64,000 nucleotides of DNA from Bacteroidota bacterium (GCA_023386045.1 JAEWKK010000019.1:1-64000); one strand, 5' to 3'. Shown: positions 18,982 through 28,246, counted from the stretch's first letter. Made by a program: numbers and translations. Notes: generated by a model not told the origin, from the sequence alone.

Positions 18982-19109
18982 AACTCTAAGTTTGATGTGA
19001 ACAATAGCGATTTTGCGATTGCTTAACCAAACATTCTGCCAGAACCATTAAAAAACTTGTTGAGTCCGGTAGAAGAATTTTTATTTGACTTGAATTAAAG
19101 CCAGGGCAT

Positions 19110-19802
19110 CTATGGATGATTTGAAAATTCTTTTATCATGGTACAGGAAGGATGAAGGTAAAGGTCTTCAATAGCAATCATGCGGATCTTCAGGCAATGT
19201 TGCAAAGGCAGGCCAGCATAACCGGCAAGGCAGAGCGCTTCAATTTTGTTCGGCTTTCTTGTATTGATCCTGATTCGATGGTTTGTAGAAAGTGCAAACA
19301 TCTTGCTGATCATTTCAGAACAATACAGGGCATCATCAGTATCTGGATCAAAAGCTTTGTCGAAAACAATTTTCTTTTGTATCCATTCATTCATCAACGC
19401 ATGCATCTTGTTTAATTCATTTTCTGTAAGATCATATCTATAAATTCCCCAGGCTGTATTTTTTCCAGGGTTGCAAAAATCGGTGAGCGGCTCATACCTG
19501 ATCCTTTCGCCAGGATTTTCAGGTCCATTGATGATATCATAAACATAAAGTTTCCCATTCTTTGACAATACAATACCTGCATGAGAATATCTTTTATCAA
19601 CCAGATTAAAATTCCGGATATAATGGCTCATGGGATCCTTGTTCATCCTTAACACGATATCTCCTGCCTTTAAAATCTTCTCCGCTTCACTCAAAGACAG
19701 GTATGGATCAACCACCGGCTTATCTTGCTCAGAAGCTTTTTTACTAATGGAGAGAAAAAAAACCGGCAGCACGATCAACGAAAAAAGAATCAACCTTTTC
19801 AT
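19110..19802 (-). CDS. YiiX/YebB-like NlpC/P60-type cysteine hydrolase
   Basis: The 230-residue protein begins at the ATG at 19802 with an N-terminal hydrophobic segment (LILFSLIVLPVFFLSIS). It shows the circularly permuted papain-like layout: AGDIVLRMN, then a catalytic-type His in RYSHAGIVL, and the Cys in ALYCSEMI. Such enzymes are envelope amidases or peptidases, and some act on lipids. The order His before Cys supports the permuted YiiX class. It starts one base after the stop of the upstream gene, so expression of the two is likely coupled. Confidence 0.8.
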   Translation of the reverse strand: MKRLILFSLIVLPVFFLSISKKASEQDKPVVDPYLSLSEAEKILKAGDIVLRMNKDPMSHYIRNFNLVDKRYSHAGIVLSKNGKLYVYDIINGPENPGERIRYEPLTDFCNPGKNTAWGIYRYDLTENELNKMHALMNEWIQKKIVFDKAFDPDTDDALYCSEMISKMFALSTNHRIRINTRKPNKIEALCLAGYAGLPLQHCLKIRMIAIEDLYLHPSCTMIKEFSNHP

Positions 19803-19803
19803 C

Positions 19804-20493
19804 TTAGTTTGTTTCAAATTTGAACTGGTCAATACCTATTCCTCTTGATGTATAACCAGGAGGAACATAATACCTGAAGCCAAAACGCACATTTGATTTT
19901 TTGTCTATGCCGGTAACTATATATTCCTGTTTGGTCCAGGACTTTGGATAACCATTGAGCGCCTGTGAAGGATTGATGTCAATAATTTTTGTATTGAAAT
20001 CTCCAAATGATTCACCGTTTTTACCTATGTCAGTAGAAGCTGTTTTATTGATATAGACCATCAGCCTGTCGGCATTTGTACTGGAATCTGCACGCGTATA
20101 AAAAGAAATTTTATCACCATTCTTTACGAAGAGAACAGGAGTGATCAGCCAGGTGTTCATACCGGTGGTCTGCGCATCATAATTAAAAACTCCCGCGTAT
20201 TCATAAGGAGTTGCAGTGAAAGAATAGGCAGAAAAGCCATAAGAGTTTCCACCTTTGTCAACTCCGGCAGTTATGCCCTGGTCCCACATGGCGCCGTATT
20301 CAATAGCGGTTTTAGATACCCATTTTTCCTGGTTGACGGTTCTGTAAAAATCAATGAACTCCTCGGTGAAGGATTGAGAGATACCGGGAAACAAAACCAC
20401 CTCTTTATCTTTTTTACATCCAAAAAACAGGTAGCCCATAATATAGGTGAGGCAGGCAGCGGGAAATAGCAGTGTTTTTTTCATGACTTTCAT
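19804..20493 (-). CDS. Choice-of-anchor J domain lipoprotein
   Basis: The 229-residue protein has a hydrophobic leader with a Cys in YLFFGCKKDKE. The following beta-sandwich starts SFTEEFIDFYRTVNQEKWVS and ends GIGIDQFKFE. This is the jelly-roll choice-of-anchor J / cleaved-adhesin fold found in many Bacteroidota surface proteins. No C-terminal sorting domain is present, so the lipid is its probable anchor. Start options are the ATGs at 20493 and 20484. It is directly followed by the YiiX-like hydrolase gene (one-base gap), suggesting a two-gene envelope operon. Confidence 0.75.
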   Translation of the reverse strand: MKVMKKTLLFPAACLTYIMGYLFFGCKKDKEVVLFPGISQSFTEEFIDFYRTVNQEKWVSKTAIEYGAMWDQGITAGVDKGGNSYGFSAYSFTATPYEYAGVFNYDAQTTGMNTWLITPVLFVKNGDKISFYTRADSSTNADRLMVYINKTASTDIGKNGESFGDFNTKIIDINPSQALNGYPKSWTKQEYIVTGIDKKSNVRFGFRYYVPPGYTSRGIGIDQFKFETN

Positions 20494-20727
20494 TATTGAT
20501 TGATGATTGAAGCTATCCTGACTGTGAAGGCTTTTCTAATTGAATATCGCGTTGCCTAAAGTTTCCTGGCAAAAATTGCAAATGATAGATTTTTATGATA
20601 TAGGGGCGGATTTTCATTGTTTTGTTTGAAAACCATATAAAAAGATGCTTTCAGGATTGAACAGGAAAAAAATTTTAAAAAGAGGGCAAAGAATTCTTTT
20701 TTAATTGTCACAATTTTGTATTATTGC

Positions 20728-20936
20728 TACGGGTTTACACTTAGATATGATTAGGTAAGAACCCGGGCTCTTTTTCAGTAAATTTTTCACGAAAAATCCG
20801 CCATTTCAGGCTGGTTTTCAAAATATTAAGCCGGGGAGTAGTGTTCAACAGTTAGTTTACTTCCCGGTTTAGACCTCGGTTTTTCATAGGATATTGGACA
20901 TTAGCGGGCCGGATTTCTATCCGGCCTTATTTTTTA
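20728..20936 (+). ncRNA. Candidate structured small RNA
   Basis: In the 724-base gap between two protein genes, a run of local helices ends in a strong terminator. The helices are CGGGTT/AACCCG (20730-20735 with 20760-20765), ATTTTT/AAAAAT near 20782-20797, and a 10-bp stem CCGGGGAGTA/TACTTCCCGG (20831-20840 with 20858-20867, one G-U). The sequence TATTATTG at about 20719-20726 resembles a -7 promoter element, giving a transcript of about 205 nucleotides with no credible ORF. Size suggests a 6S-like or other regulatory RNA, but I cannot match it to a known family. Its terminator ends over 270 bases before the next gene. Confidence 0.5.
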
Positions 20937-20937
20937 C
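20907..20937 (+). terminator. Rho-independent terminator of the candidate small RNA
   Basis: GGCCGGAT (20907-20914) pairs perfectly with ATCCGGCC (20919-20926) around a TTCT loop and is followed by TTATTTTTT. There is no protein gene upstream on this strand for 3.4 kb, so it must end a separate short transcript. Confidence 0.88.
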
Positions 20938-21217
20938 CCTAAGTCAAGGATGGAGAACTGAAAGAATACTGAACATACATTACAAACCAGAACACCTGGT
21001 TTCTATCCTTCTTCATTCCTTTTTCATTATGCGATAACCTTATTTTTTGTTTCTCTGTTGACTATAAGTGACAGCGGTCAGTCGATTCTCCTACTACCAT
21101 CATTAGATAAAAAAACATTGCGAAGGAATTTTGTGTTGTGAATTTCACTCCAGTTCAATACCTGTAAAATCCTACCCGGCCTACCACCAGGTATTAATTA
21201 ATCTTAAAAAAGACTTT

Positions 21218-22795
21218 ATGAAAAAGATTCTACTTCTTTTGACAGTATGTCTGTCATTCATGATAAGTTCCGCACAGGTTATTTTTTCTGAGAATTTTTC
21301 AAATATTCCGATCGGAAATAAACCTCCCGGATGGAATATCAGTAGTAACACGAGCTCTTATGACTATGCAAGGCCTTATGATTGCTTCGCTGATACAGGT
21401 TTTCAAACGCCTGCTGTGGGACACCAGGCACCCACCCGTCTTATTCTTCCTGTATTAACACATGATGCCTCCAGTCCCATAATCAGCATACGCTTCAAGG
21501 TTTTCGTATTTGATGCAAACATGAATTGCGGCAGTGCCAAGGATTTTCCCTGCCCAACTTATGTGAGGGTGATGCTGATTAAAAATAACCCTGCAATCAC
21601 CACACAGCAACTTCCAGATGCTGCAGATATATTTTCTGAACAATCTTACCGCATTGCTATTGCCAATGGCGATAATACCATCATCTTCAATAATCCTCCC
21701 ATTTCCAATAATGAAGAATACAGGGTTTACCTGGATTTTAAAACAGCGGAAAACACAGGATGTACTGCTGGTGGAACCAAATTTCTATTTGATGATTTTG
21801 TGATAGAAAAATCTTACTGTGGAACTACCTGCACTCCGGTTGCTAATGATGATTACTTTGATGGCAATCGTCAGAAATTTTTCAATACGGTGGCAGGTAA
21901 TGTTTACGGTGGTTTTGCTTTATGGTCTTCCCAGGCACCTGCAGGTTTTGAAATGAAATCTTTATCAGTTTTTCCTGCGGAAGATGATGGACTGGATTAT
22001 GACGCCAATAATCATGACCTGTCGCTGATGAATTTTTCACTGGTAGAAGGACCAACAGTAATTTCCACCGGTACCTGCAGCAGCACACCAGATGCAGGCA
22101 ACCTTGTTTTTAACAGTAATGGAACTTTTACCTATACCAGGAGCAATCCTTGTGTTAGCCGCATCAGTTTTCAGTATAAGATCACAGATCCAACTTCACT
22201 GGAATCAAATGTAGCAACCGTAACTATTGATTTTACCCTGTACTTCCCTCTGGCAGTGAATTTCAAAAGCTTTACAGCAGAAAGAAAGGGCAACAATGTT
22301 GATTTGAAATGGCAGACAGCCAGTGAAAAAAATTGCAAAGGATTCTTTGTACAAAGAAATACCGGGAATGGTTGGATCAATAGGATGTTTATAGCCAGCG
22401 CGGGTGAAGCGGGTAATAGTGATTATCCCCTGTTCTACCAGTATAAAGATGATAATGATTATACAGGTTTATCACAGTACAGGATCGTTCAACAGGATAT
22501 TAATGGCAGTTACACCTACAGTAGTATCGTGGTGATCAGTGATCAGTTTTCCAACCAGGTCCAGGTTTATCCAAATCCATCTGGCACAGGTAATGTAAAT
22601 GTAGTGCTGCCCAACAGTAGCAAAGCATTCAATTTGATCCTGCTCGATGCTCAGGGAAGAAAACTCAGTGCCTGGCATAAGATCAATGAAACCTTCTTTA
22701 CTATCGATAACCTGAAATCAGGCATCTATTTTCTGCAGGTAACTGAAGTTGTTACTGGCAGGAATACAACAGTAAGGATGGTGATAGCACGGTGA
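21218..22795 (+). CDS. Secreted protein with type IX secretion (type A) sorting domain
   Basis: The 525-residue protein starts at the ATG at 21218 (the frame is open 29 codons further upstream, but the signal peptide MKKILLLLTVCLSFMISSAQ fixes the start). Residues about 20-210 are a beta-sandwich resembling adhesion/choice-of-anchor modules (FSENFSNIPIGNKPPGW...FDDFVIEKSYCG). The middle carries a cadherin/Ig-like segment. The last 80 residues (VYPNPSGTGNVNVVL...LKSGIYFLQV) form the type IX sorting domain, which is removed during export and surface attachment. The likely role is surface adhesion; no enzyme motif is seen. Confidence 0.87.
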   Translation: MKKILLLLTVCLSFMISSAQVIFSENFSNIPIGNKPPGWNISSNTSSYDYARPYDCFADTGFQTPAVGHQAPTRLILPVLTHDASSPIISIRFKVFVFDANMNCGSAKDFPCPTYVRVMLIKNNPAITTQQLPDAADIFSEQSYRIAIANGDNTIIFNNPPISNNEEYRVYLDFKTAENTGCTAGGTKFLFDDFVIEKSYCGTTCTPVANDDYFDGNRQKFFNTVAGNVYGGFALWSSQAPAGFEMKSLSVFPAEDDGLDYDANNHDLSLMNFSLVEGPTVISTGTCSSTPDAGNLVFNSNGTFTYTRSNPCVSRISFQYKITDPTSLESNVATVTIDFTLYFPLAVNFKSFTAERKGNNVDLKWQTASEKNCKGFFVQRNTGNGWINRMFIASAGEAGNSDYPLFYQYKDDNDYTGLSQYRIVQQDINGSYTYSSIVVISDQFSNQVQVYPNPSGTGNVNVVLPNSSKAFNLILLDAQGRKLSAWHKINETFFTIDNLKSGIYFLQVTEVVTGRNTTVRMVIAR

Positions 22796-22817
22796 TAAAT
22801 GATGAAGGGTTTGGTCG

Positions 22818-22850
22818 ATCCCGTGTTCTCAAGGGCACGGGATTTTTTTA
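22818..22850 (+). terminator. Rho-independent terminator after the type IX cargo gene
   Basis: ATCCCGTG (22818-22825) pairs with CACGGGAT (22836-22843) and is followed by a run of T. It lies about 20 bases after the stop codon. Confidence 0.88.
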
Positions 22851-22906
22851 TTGATCAAAGTAAAATGGGAGAACACATCAATTGAAGAAATGGGATCTGA
22901 AGATGA

Positions 22907-23260
22907 TCAAACAATCCTGATCCTTTTATACCTGTTTTTTACTTTAATGGTACTGTCAGACTCTCTTTTCATGCGGACATACCAGTGTGGAACTGAATCT
23001 TTATACATCTGCTTTGTAAGTGAATCAATATACAGCCAGGTTTTTTTATTGGAATGTCCTTCGTGCCTCAGGGCATAATAAGTCTTGCGCATCCATAGAT
23101 TATACCTGTCCTGCTCTTCCATTAGCAGGCTATCCGCACGGGAATAGCGAGGCTTTGGGGCTGTTGTTTGTTCCATGCCCTCTACCTTCATTCCTATCTC
23201 CTTTGATTCCTGCTTGCAGGAAAAAAGAAATATCAACCCTATGATCGCTAACCGTTTCAT
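22907..23260 (-). CDS. Small hypothetical lipoprotein
   Basis: This 117-residue protein has a short lipoprotein signal (LIFLFSCKQE, Cys15). The mature part is highly charged, rich in Arg, Lys and Tyr (SLLMEEQDRYNLWMRKTYYALRHEGH), and probably alpha-helical. I do not recognise a family. It is convergent with the type IX cargo gene and divergent from the PepSY-like gene at 23498. Codon use and the clean lipobox support a real gene. Confidence 0.6.
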   Translation of the reverse strand: MKRLAIIGLIFLFSCKQESKEIGMKVEGMEQTTAPKPRYSRADSLLMEEQDRYNLWMRKTYYALRHEGHSNKKTWLYIDSLTKQMYKDSVPHWYVRMKRESDSTIKVKNRYKRIRIV

Positions 23261-23497
23261 TAAAATATTATTGAATCTTTTACAGGACAGAAATCTTAAA
23301 AATCAATCAGCATCCGCCCTGCAAAATCTTTGAGCGGCAATATTATAATCTCTTTATTGAAAACAGAGTTAAAAAGGGATAAACCAACGCAAATCCCGTT
23401 TCAATTGCGACTTTTCAGGGATGCACTATTCTTTCTGAAAATTAAAAAATTGAAATCATTTTTTATACTTTAGCCTTACATCAAAATCCTCGCAACT

Positions 23498-24070
23498 ATG
23501 AAAAAGCTCTCGCTCCTTTTGCTTGCCTTCACCATCAGCGGTACCCTGCTTGCACAAAAAGGCAAAAACAAGGACAAAAAAGAAAATCCCAAAACAGAAG
23601 CCAGGGATAAAATCCTTGGCAAGGATAAGAAATCACCTAAAAAAGATGATGCTGCCATTTGGGAAGGCACAAAGGATAAGGACGGTGGAGGTCCCAAACC
23701 TTCAAAGAACCAGCCAGCCAAAGTAAGGGAAGCCTTTCGCAAAGACTATCCCAATGCTACCAATGTAAGTTGGAGCAAATACCGTGGCGACTGGACAGCC
23801 AGCTTTGGAAATGGTTTGGTGCGATCTACCGCAGTTTATCATGCCAATGGTGAACGCAAGGATACCAGGACCCTAATTGAACACAAAAGCCTTCCACAAA
23901 CGATCATAGATATTTTCAAGAAAAGAAATGCAGTGGAAATGGGCAACATCGTTAAGATAGAAGTACCCCAGGCCGTGAAAGATGTTTTCCGGATCAGGAC
24001 TGTTGAATCAGGCAAGGTCAGGTTTGAATTTTATGACGCTGGCGGGCAGGAAGTGAAATACGAATATTAA
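23498..24070 (+). CDS. Secreted PepSY-like protein with Lys-rich linker
   Basis: The 190-residue protein has a Sec signal ending LLAQK (residue 20). A very basic, low-complexity linker of about 45 residues follows (GKNKDKKENPKTEARDK). The C-terminal two-thirds carry PepSY-like repeats: VREAFRKDYPNATNVSWSKYRGDWTASF and the region around VKDVFRIRTVESGKVRFEF. Compare the lipoprotein at 18454, which shares the YPDAT/YPNAT-N-xx-W pattern. A stabilising or inhibitory role in the periplasm is plausible; nothing catalytic is seen. It is flanked by its own terminator. Confidence 0.75.
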   Translation: MKKLSLLLLAFTISGTLLAQKGKNKDKKENPKTEARDKILGKDKKSPKKDDAAIWEGTKDKDGGGPKPSKNQPAKVREAFRKDYPNATNVSWSKYRGDWTASFGNGLVRSTAVYHANGERKDTRTLIEHKSLPQTIIDIFKKRNAVEMGNIVKIEVPQAVKDVFRIRTVESGKVRFEFYDAGGQEVKYEY

Positions 24071-24091
24071 AAACTCTATAATTTATAATGT

Positions 24092-24122
24092 AACCCCCGT
24101 ACAAATGATCCGGGGGTTTTTC
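24092..24122 (+). terminator. Rho-independent terminator after the PepSY-like gene
   Basis: AACCCCCG (24092-24099) pairs with CGGGGGTT (24111-24118) and is followed by TTTCTTTT. Confidence 0.88.
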
Positions 24123-24149
24123 TTTTAATTCTTACAGTATTTAATCATC

Positions 24150-25583
24150 TTAACTGGCCATTTTATCTGTATTGATCATTTCTCCAGGTTCAAAGATCTG
24201 GTGCCGGGAAGGTATTTCAATATTGCGGAAGCCTTTGAGGTTGAGTCTGTCAGCAAAAGCTTTTTGAGTCGCATATTCACCATGCACCAGGAAGATAGCT
24301 TTTACCTTATCGGCATCCTGGTTACTGATAAAACGTACCAGGTCGTCGGTATCGCCATGAGCACTCATGCCCTGCACCGATCCAACCTGTGCTGCTACAT
24401 TGCACGGATCAGAAAAAATTTCAACTTCTTTTTCCCCTCCCAAAAGCTGGCCTCCCAATGATTGTGCACCACAATAACCTACAAATAAGATAGCATTGTT
24501 TTCCTTTCCAATGCATTCATTGATATGATGCCTCACTCTACCCGCATCAGCCGTTCCACTTGCAGAAATAATAACACAGGGTTGTTCATAATTCACCAGC
24601 CTCCTGCTGTCTTCAACGGTTTCTACATATTTCAAACCCGGAAAATCAAATGGATCATCATCAATTTCTAAAACCTTCTGCAGGCGTTCATTCAAGCTCT
24701 CCGTATATTTTTTAATGGTTGCCGTGGCTTTAAGACTAAGCGGACTGTCAATGAAATATAAAACTTCAGGCAATCTTTTTTCAAGGCTTAACTGATTCAA
24801 TGCATAAAGAACTTCCTGAGTTCTTCCTACACTGAATGCTGGTATGATGAGCTGTCCCTGGTTCTCAACGCAGGTTTTTTTGATCCAGTGATGTAATGAT
24901 TCAATGGTATTGAAACTGATATCATGATGCCTGTCGCCATAAGTGCTTTCCAGGATAATATAATCTGCCTGGGGGGCATCATCAGGTGGCGGCAGCAATA
25001 CAGATCTATATCTGCCAATATCACCACTGAATAATACGCTGGTTTCACTACCATCTTCTGTAATACGCAGGCTGATAGCAGCACTTCCTACCAGGTGGCC
25101 CACATTAGTGAAAAGCACTTCTACGCCTTCCATTACCCGGAACCACTCTCCGTATTCAATGACTTCGAATCTTTCTAAAGTATCTTTTACATCGTCTGCG
25201 GTGTACAAAGGCTGATAAGGAGGCAGCTTTCTGGCTTCCCTTTTTTTATTGATGAATTCAATTTCGTAGGTCTGTATTTCCGCGCTGTCAAATAAAAGTA
25301 TTTCGGAAAGATCTTTGGTGGCAGCTGTGGCCATGATCTTTCCATTAAAACCTTCTTTTACCAGTTTGGGTAGAAGTCCGGAGTGGTCGATGTGAGCATG
25401 AGAAAGTAATACCACATCTATTTCCCGGGGATCGAAGCCGAATTCCTCATTCAGTTGATCGGTCTCTTTTCCAAGACCCTGGAACATGCCACAGTCAAGT
25501 AAAATCTTTCTGCCATTCTCTAACGTAATCAAATGTTTGGAACCTGTAACTGTACGTGCGGCCCCGTGAAAGCTGATCTTCAT
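24150..25583 (-). CDS. Beta-CASP metallo-beta-lactamase RNA-processing nuclease
   Basis: The 477-residue protein starts best at the ATG at 25583 (MKISFHGAARTVTGSKH, the usual family N-terminus), though ATGs at 25628 and 25640 are in frame. The metal site HAHIDH is at 62-67. Beta-CASP features follow: ILESTYGDR, IIPAFSVGRTQEVLYAL, VIISASGTADAGRVRHH and a C-terminal LVHGE (RMMBL domain). Homologues such as CPSF73-like and YmdA/RNase J relatives cleave RNA endonucleolytically or degrade it from the 5' end. It is cytosolic, with no partner gene beside it. Confidence 0.9.
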   Translation of the reverse strand: MKISFHGAARTVTGSKHLITLENGRKILLDCGMFQGLGKETDQLNEEFGFDPREIDVVLLSHAHIDHSGLLPKLVKEGFNGKIMATAATKDLSEILLFDSAEIQTYEIEFINKKREARKLPPYQPLYTADDVKDTLERFEVIEYGEWFRVMEGVEVLFTNVGHLVGSAAISLRITEDGSETSVLFSGDIGRYRSVLLPPPDDAPQADYIILESTYGDRHHDISFNTIESLHHWIKKTCVENQGQLIIPAFSVGRTQEVLYALNQLSLEKRLPEVLYFIDSPLSLKATATIKKYTESLNERLQKVLEIDDDPFDFPGLKYVETVEDSRRLVNYEQPCVIISASGTADAGRVRHHINECIGKENNAILFVGYCGAQSLGGQLLGGEKEVEIFSDPCNVAAQVGSVQGMSAHGDTDDLVRFISNQDADKVKAIFLVHGEYATQKAFADRLNLKGFRNIEIPSRHQIFEPGEMINTDKMAS

Positions 25584-25681
25584 TCCCTCTCCAATACTAA
25601 ATTCATACCTTGTTTTTAGGTTTGCCATCCACAAGGTCATTTCCCCAATTCCGGTTGAGGCATGATCAGAAGGATTATTAT

Positions 25682-26539
25682 TTAGTAACCACGTGAGGTA
25701 GGACAGCCAACTCTTTTTGATTTGCCGCCTGAGGGAATTCCGGCAATCTCTTTATACTTATCAAAAAAGTAGCGAACGGTATAAGTGAGTGCGATGTAGT
25801 AATAACCATCCTTGTTCTTGGGATTGCCCCTGTTATCGCCAGCAGCAGGATAAGGTCCTCCATGAATTTCATCACCCCTCCATGCAAGATCTACGGCAAC
25901 CGGTCCTCTTGCAGCCTGCAGTGCTGCCTGGTCCACATAATTGCCACTTACATCATCAAGGTAGTCTGTAAAAAGCTTGCGATAACCAAATTCCAAACCA
26001 ACACGCATGTCTTCGTTCAGTGAATAATCAAAGCCAAGTCCAAAGGGAATACTGAGTTGCGTCAGCTTGTACTCTTTGATACCAGGCATGAATCCCTGTC
26101 CCTCTGTGCTCAAAGGTTTCAGGAATACTTTTTCTCCAGCGGCATTTTTGGTAAAAGGATTATAATGATAAACGCCAATGCCAGCAAAAACATATGGTGT
26201 CCACCAGCGTTCATTCAGGCTAAAGAAATTATACTGACCGGTGAGTTCCCAATCCAGCAAACTTGTTTTAAAATTAAGGTTGCGGTATTTCATTGCCGCC
26301 GTACCTTTTTTATCATCCGCCGTAAGGCTTCCATAACTGATGTAACTACGTGCCGTAATATGTTCTGAAAGATCATAGCGTCCGCCGATAGAGCCCATCA
26401 GCTTTGCCTGTGAGAGCGAAAAGGATTTGGCTTTCAGGTCGCCCTGGTATCCCACCATTCCAATGCGAGCAGAAAAATGAAAATTTTGGGCTACGGAAAA
26501 CAGTGGAAGGCAGCAAACTGCCAATAAAAATTTCTTCAT
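25682..26539 (-). CDS. DUF6089 family outer-membrane beta-barrel protein
   Basis: The 285-residue protein has a signal peptide (LLAVCCLPLFSVAQ). An OmpW/OmpA-like barrel of alternating aromatic beta-strands follows (RIGMVGYQGDLKAKS, ITARSYISYGSL, YYYIALTYTVRYFFDKYK). The GYQGDL motif and the length match DUF6089, a Bacteroidota-specific barrel family without a known function. The C-terminus continues about 25 residues beyond the last barrel strand and ends in a Cys- and Arg-containing tail. The gene is upstream of the beta-CASP nuclease on the same strand, 98 bases away. Confidence 0.82.
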   Translation of the reverse strand: MKKFLLAVCCLPLFSVAQNFHFSARIGMVGYQGDLKAKSFSLSQAKLMGSIGGRYDLSEHITARSYISYGSLTADDKKGTAAMKYRNLNFKTSLLDWELTGQYNFFSLNERWWTPYVFAGIGVYHYNPFTKNAAGEKVFLKPLSTEGQGFMPGIKEYKLTQLSIPFGLGFDYSLNEDMRVGLEFGYRKLFTDYLDDVSGNYVDQAALQAARGPVAVDLAWRGDEIHGGPYPAAGDNRGNPKNKDGYYYIALTYTVRYFFDKYKEIAGIPSGGKSKRVGCPTSRGY

Positions 26540-26620
26540 GAAGCAGAATTGGTATAAGAACGTTTTAACAGCCAGATTATTTTTTACAGGGCGAAGTTAA
26601 GGGAAGAGATAGTTTATAGC

Positions 26621-26669
26621 AGATGCCAGTTAGTCCATGGTCTATAGTCCATGGTCGATGGACCATACC
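26621..26669. repeat. CCATGGTC-type intergenic word repeat
   Basis: AGTCCATGGTCTATAGTCCATGG followed by a GATGGACCATA copy makes a partly palindromic patch between two divergent genes. It uses the same vocabulary (CCATGGT, CTATAG, GGACCAT) as the repeat patch at 121-302, so they probably belong to one dispersed family. Confidence 0.65.
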
Positions 26670-26766
26670 CTGTAGAATAATCTCAAATTCACGATTGACG
26701 TTTCCCGTTTCCCGTTCCCCTGTAACCTTTTCCTCTCCCGCTTACTCTATTGTATAAACAGTAATT

Positions 26767-27102
26767 ATGCTTTTGATGATCTGTATTCTTTTCGCTCTTT
26801 CAGCGGTTTTTGGTTTGGTTATATTAAAAAACTGGCTCACCGGTGGTTCCACTTCAAAAACAATTGTTTATGGTCATGGCCTCCTGGCGGCCGCAGCTCT
26901 CGTCAGCCTCGTGATCTATATCCTGAAAAATGATTCAACGCCTTTACGTGTCAGTTTAACCTTATTTGTTGTTGCTGCCATGGCAGGCTTTTACATGTTC
27001 GCCAGGGACCTGAAAGGAAAGTTCAGTCCTGTTTGGCTGGCTGTGATCCATGGACTGGTGGCTGTTAGTGGGTTTACGGTTTTATTATTACAACTGATTT
27101 AA
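26767..27102 (+). CDS. Small integral membrane protein
   Basis: The 111-residue protein has four predicted membrane helices. One is the N-terminal LLMICILFALSAVFGLVIL and another is LAVIHGLVAVSGFTVLLLQ. A conserved-looking HG in IVYGHGLLAAAALVS and the final AVIHGL suggest paired His residues in the membrane, as in some heme-binding or redox membrane proteins. I do not assign a family. It is the first gene of an apparent operon with the DUF2231 protein (9-base gap) and an ECF sigma factor. Confidence 0.7.
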   Translation: MLLMICILFALSAVFGLVILKNWLTGGSTSKTIVYGHGLLAAAALVSLVIYILKNDSTPLRVSLTLFVVAAMAGFYMFARDLKGKFSPVWLAVIHGLVAVSGFTVLLLQLI

Positions 27103-27111
27103 AATTTACCT

Positions 27112-27567
27112 ATGAAACTGTTCGGACACCCTGTGCATCCCCTGATGATCCATTTTCCAACAGCTCTCCTGCCCATGGACCTGGCCTTATCTATCATGGA
27201 TTATCATTATGGTGATCATTCTTTTTCTTTGGCCGGTTTTTATTGTCTGGTTGGAGGATCTGTCATTGGATTGCTGGCCATGATCAGCGGGCTGATAGAC
27301 CTGCTGGCCATACCCAGATCAAACAAACAGGCGCTGGTTGCTGCGCTTTACCATGCCTTTATCAATGGCACCATCATCCTTGCTTATTGTGTGATTACCT
27401 TTAGAAGCTGGCAGCGCTTTCCCCAGTTAGAGGCAGATGCAACCACCATTGCTGTCAGGGCGTTTTTAATTGCATCGCTGTTTGCCGGTAATTACTGGGG
27501 TGGAAAACTGATCTATTCTCATCATATTGGCATTGATCTAAAAAATAAAAATGAAAACAACCTATAA
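27112..27567 (+). CDS. DUF2231 membrane protein
   Basis: The 151-residue, four-helix membrane protein begins with the family signature GHPVHPLMIHFPTALLP and ends with GGKLIYSHHIGID. Conserved His residues lie at both ends of the helical bundle. DUF2231 proteins are often found beside cytochromes or Rieske proteins and are thought to have a redox or heme-related role. A second copy, fused to a Rieske domain, is at 32401. The 3' end overlaps the sigma factor gene by 17 bases. Confidence 0.85.
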   Translation: MKLFGHPVHPLMIHFPTALLPMDLALSIMDYHYGDHSFSLAGFYCLVGGSVIGLLAMISGLIDLLAIPRSNKQALVAALYHAFINGTIILAYCVITFRSWQRFPQLEADATTIAVRAFLIASLFAGNYWGGKLIYSHHIGIDLKNKNENNL

Positions 27568-28246
27568 CCAGCCTGCTTACGCATCAGACGAAGAACTTGT
27601 TGTTCGAATTCTGGCAGGAGAGACTTCCCTGCTGGAAATATTGATCAGGCGATATAATCCATTGCTGTATAAGATCGCCAGGTCTTATGGACTCAATCAT
27701 GAAGATGCAGAAGATATGATGCAGGAATCTTTCTTCGCAGCATATACCACGCTGCCCCAGTTTCGCAGGGAGGCATCATTCAAAACCTGGCTCACCCGCA
27801 TCCATCTGAATAAATGCTACCACAAAATCAGTTACGGACATTTAAAATATGAAGAAGCCGCAAAGGAAACTCTTCCCGAAAACACTCCATTACTTCACCC
27901 TTCACAGGATCAAATGCAAACAGACAAGACGATCATTAACAGGGAACTGGCAGGCTTCCTGGAGCTAAGCCTTCAGCAATTGCCACTGATCTACCGCAAT
28001 GTTTTTGTACTGAGGGAAGTGGAAGGCTTTTCCATCGCTGAAACGGCTTCCTTACTCGAAATATCCCAGGTGAATGTAAAGGTCCGACTCAACAGGGCCA
28101 AGGCCATGCTGCAGAAACAGCTGGAACATTTTTACACCACCACTGAACTCTATGAATTTCACCTTTGTTATTGTGATAAAATCGTAGCACATGTATTTGA
28201 CAGAATTGCAGGAAGCACCCATCCAAACGAGCAACATGCAGGTTAA
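27551..28246 (+). CDS. ECF-type RNA polymerase sigma factor
   Basis: The 231-residue sigma-70-family protein has region 2 (LLEILIRRYNPLLYKIARSYGLNHEDAEDMMQESF) and region 4 (LQQLPLIYRNVFVLREVEGFSIAETASLLEISQVNVKVRLNRAKAML). A roughly 30-residue tail with HLCYCDKIVAHVF follows region 4. Tails of this kind occur in a Bacteroidota subfamily of ECF factors and could bind a metal. No anti-sigma gene follows; instead the gene overlaps the DUF2231 gene upstream and a 53-residue ORF downstream. The overlap with a membrane protein suggests that membrane partner as a candidate regulator. Confidence 0.85.
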   Translation: MKTTYNQPAYASDEELVVRILAGETSLLEILIRRYNPLLYKIARSYGLNHEDAEDMMQESFFAAYTTLPQFRREASFKTWLTRIHLNKCYHKISYGHLKYEEAAKETLPENTPLLHPSQDQMQTDKTIINRELAGFLELSLQQLPLIYRNVFVLREVEGFSIAETASLLEISQVNVKVRLNRAKAMLQKQLEHFYTTTELYEFHLCYCDKIVAHVFDRIAGSTHPNEQHAG

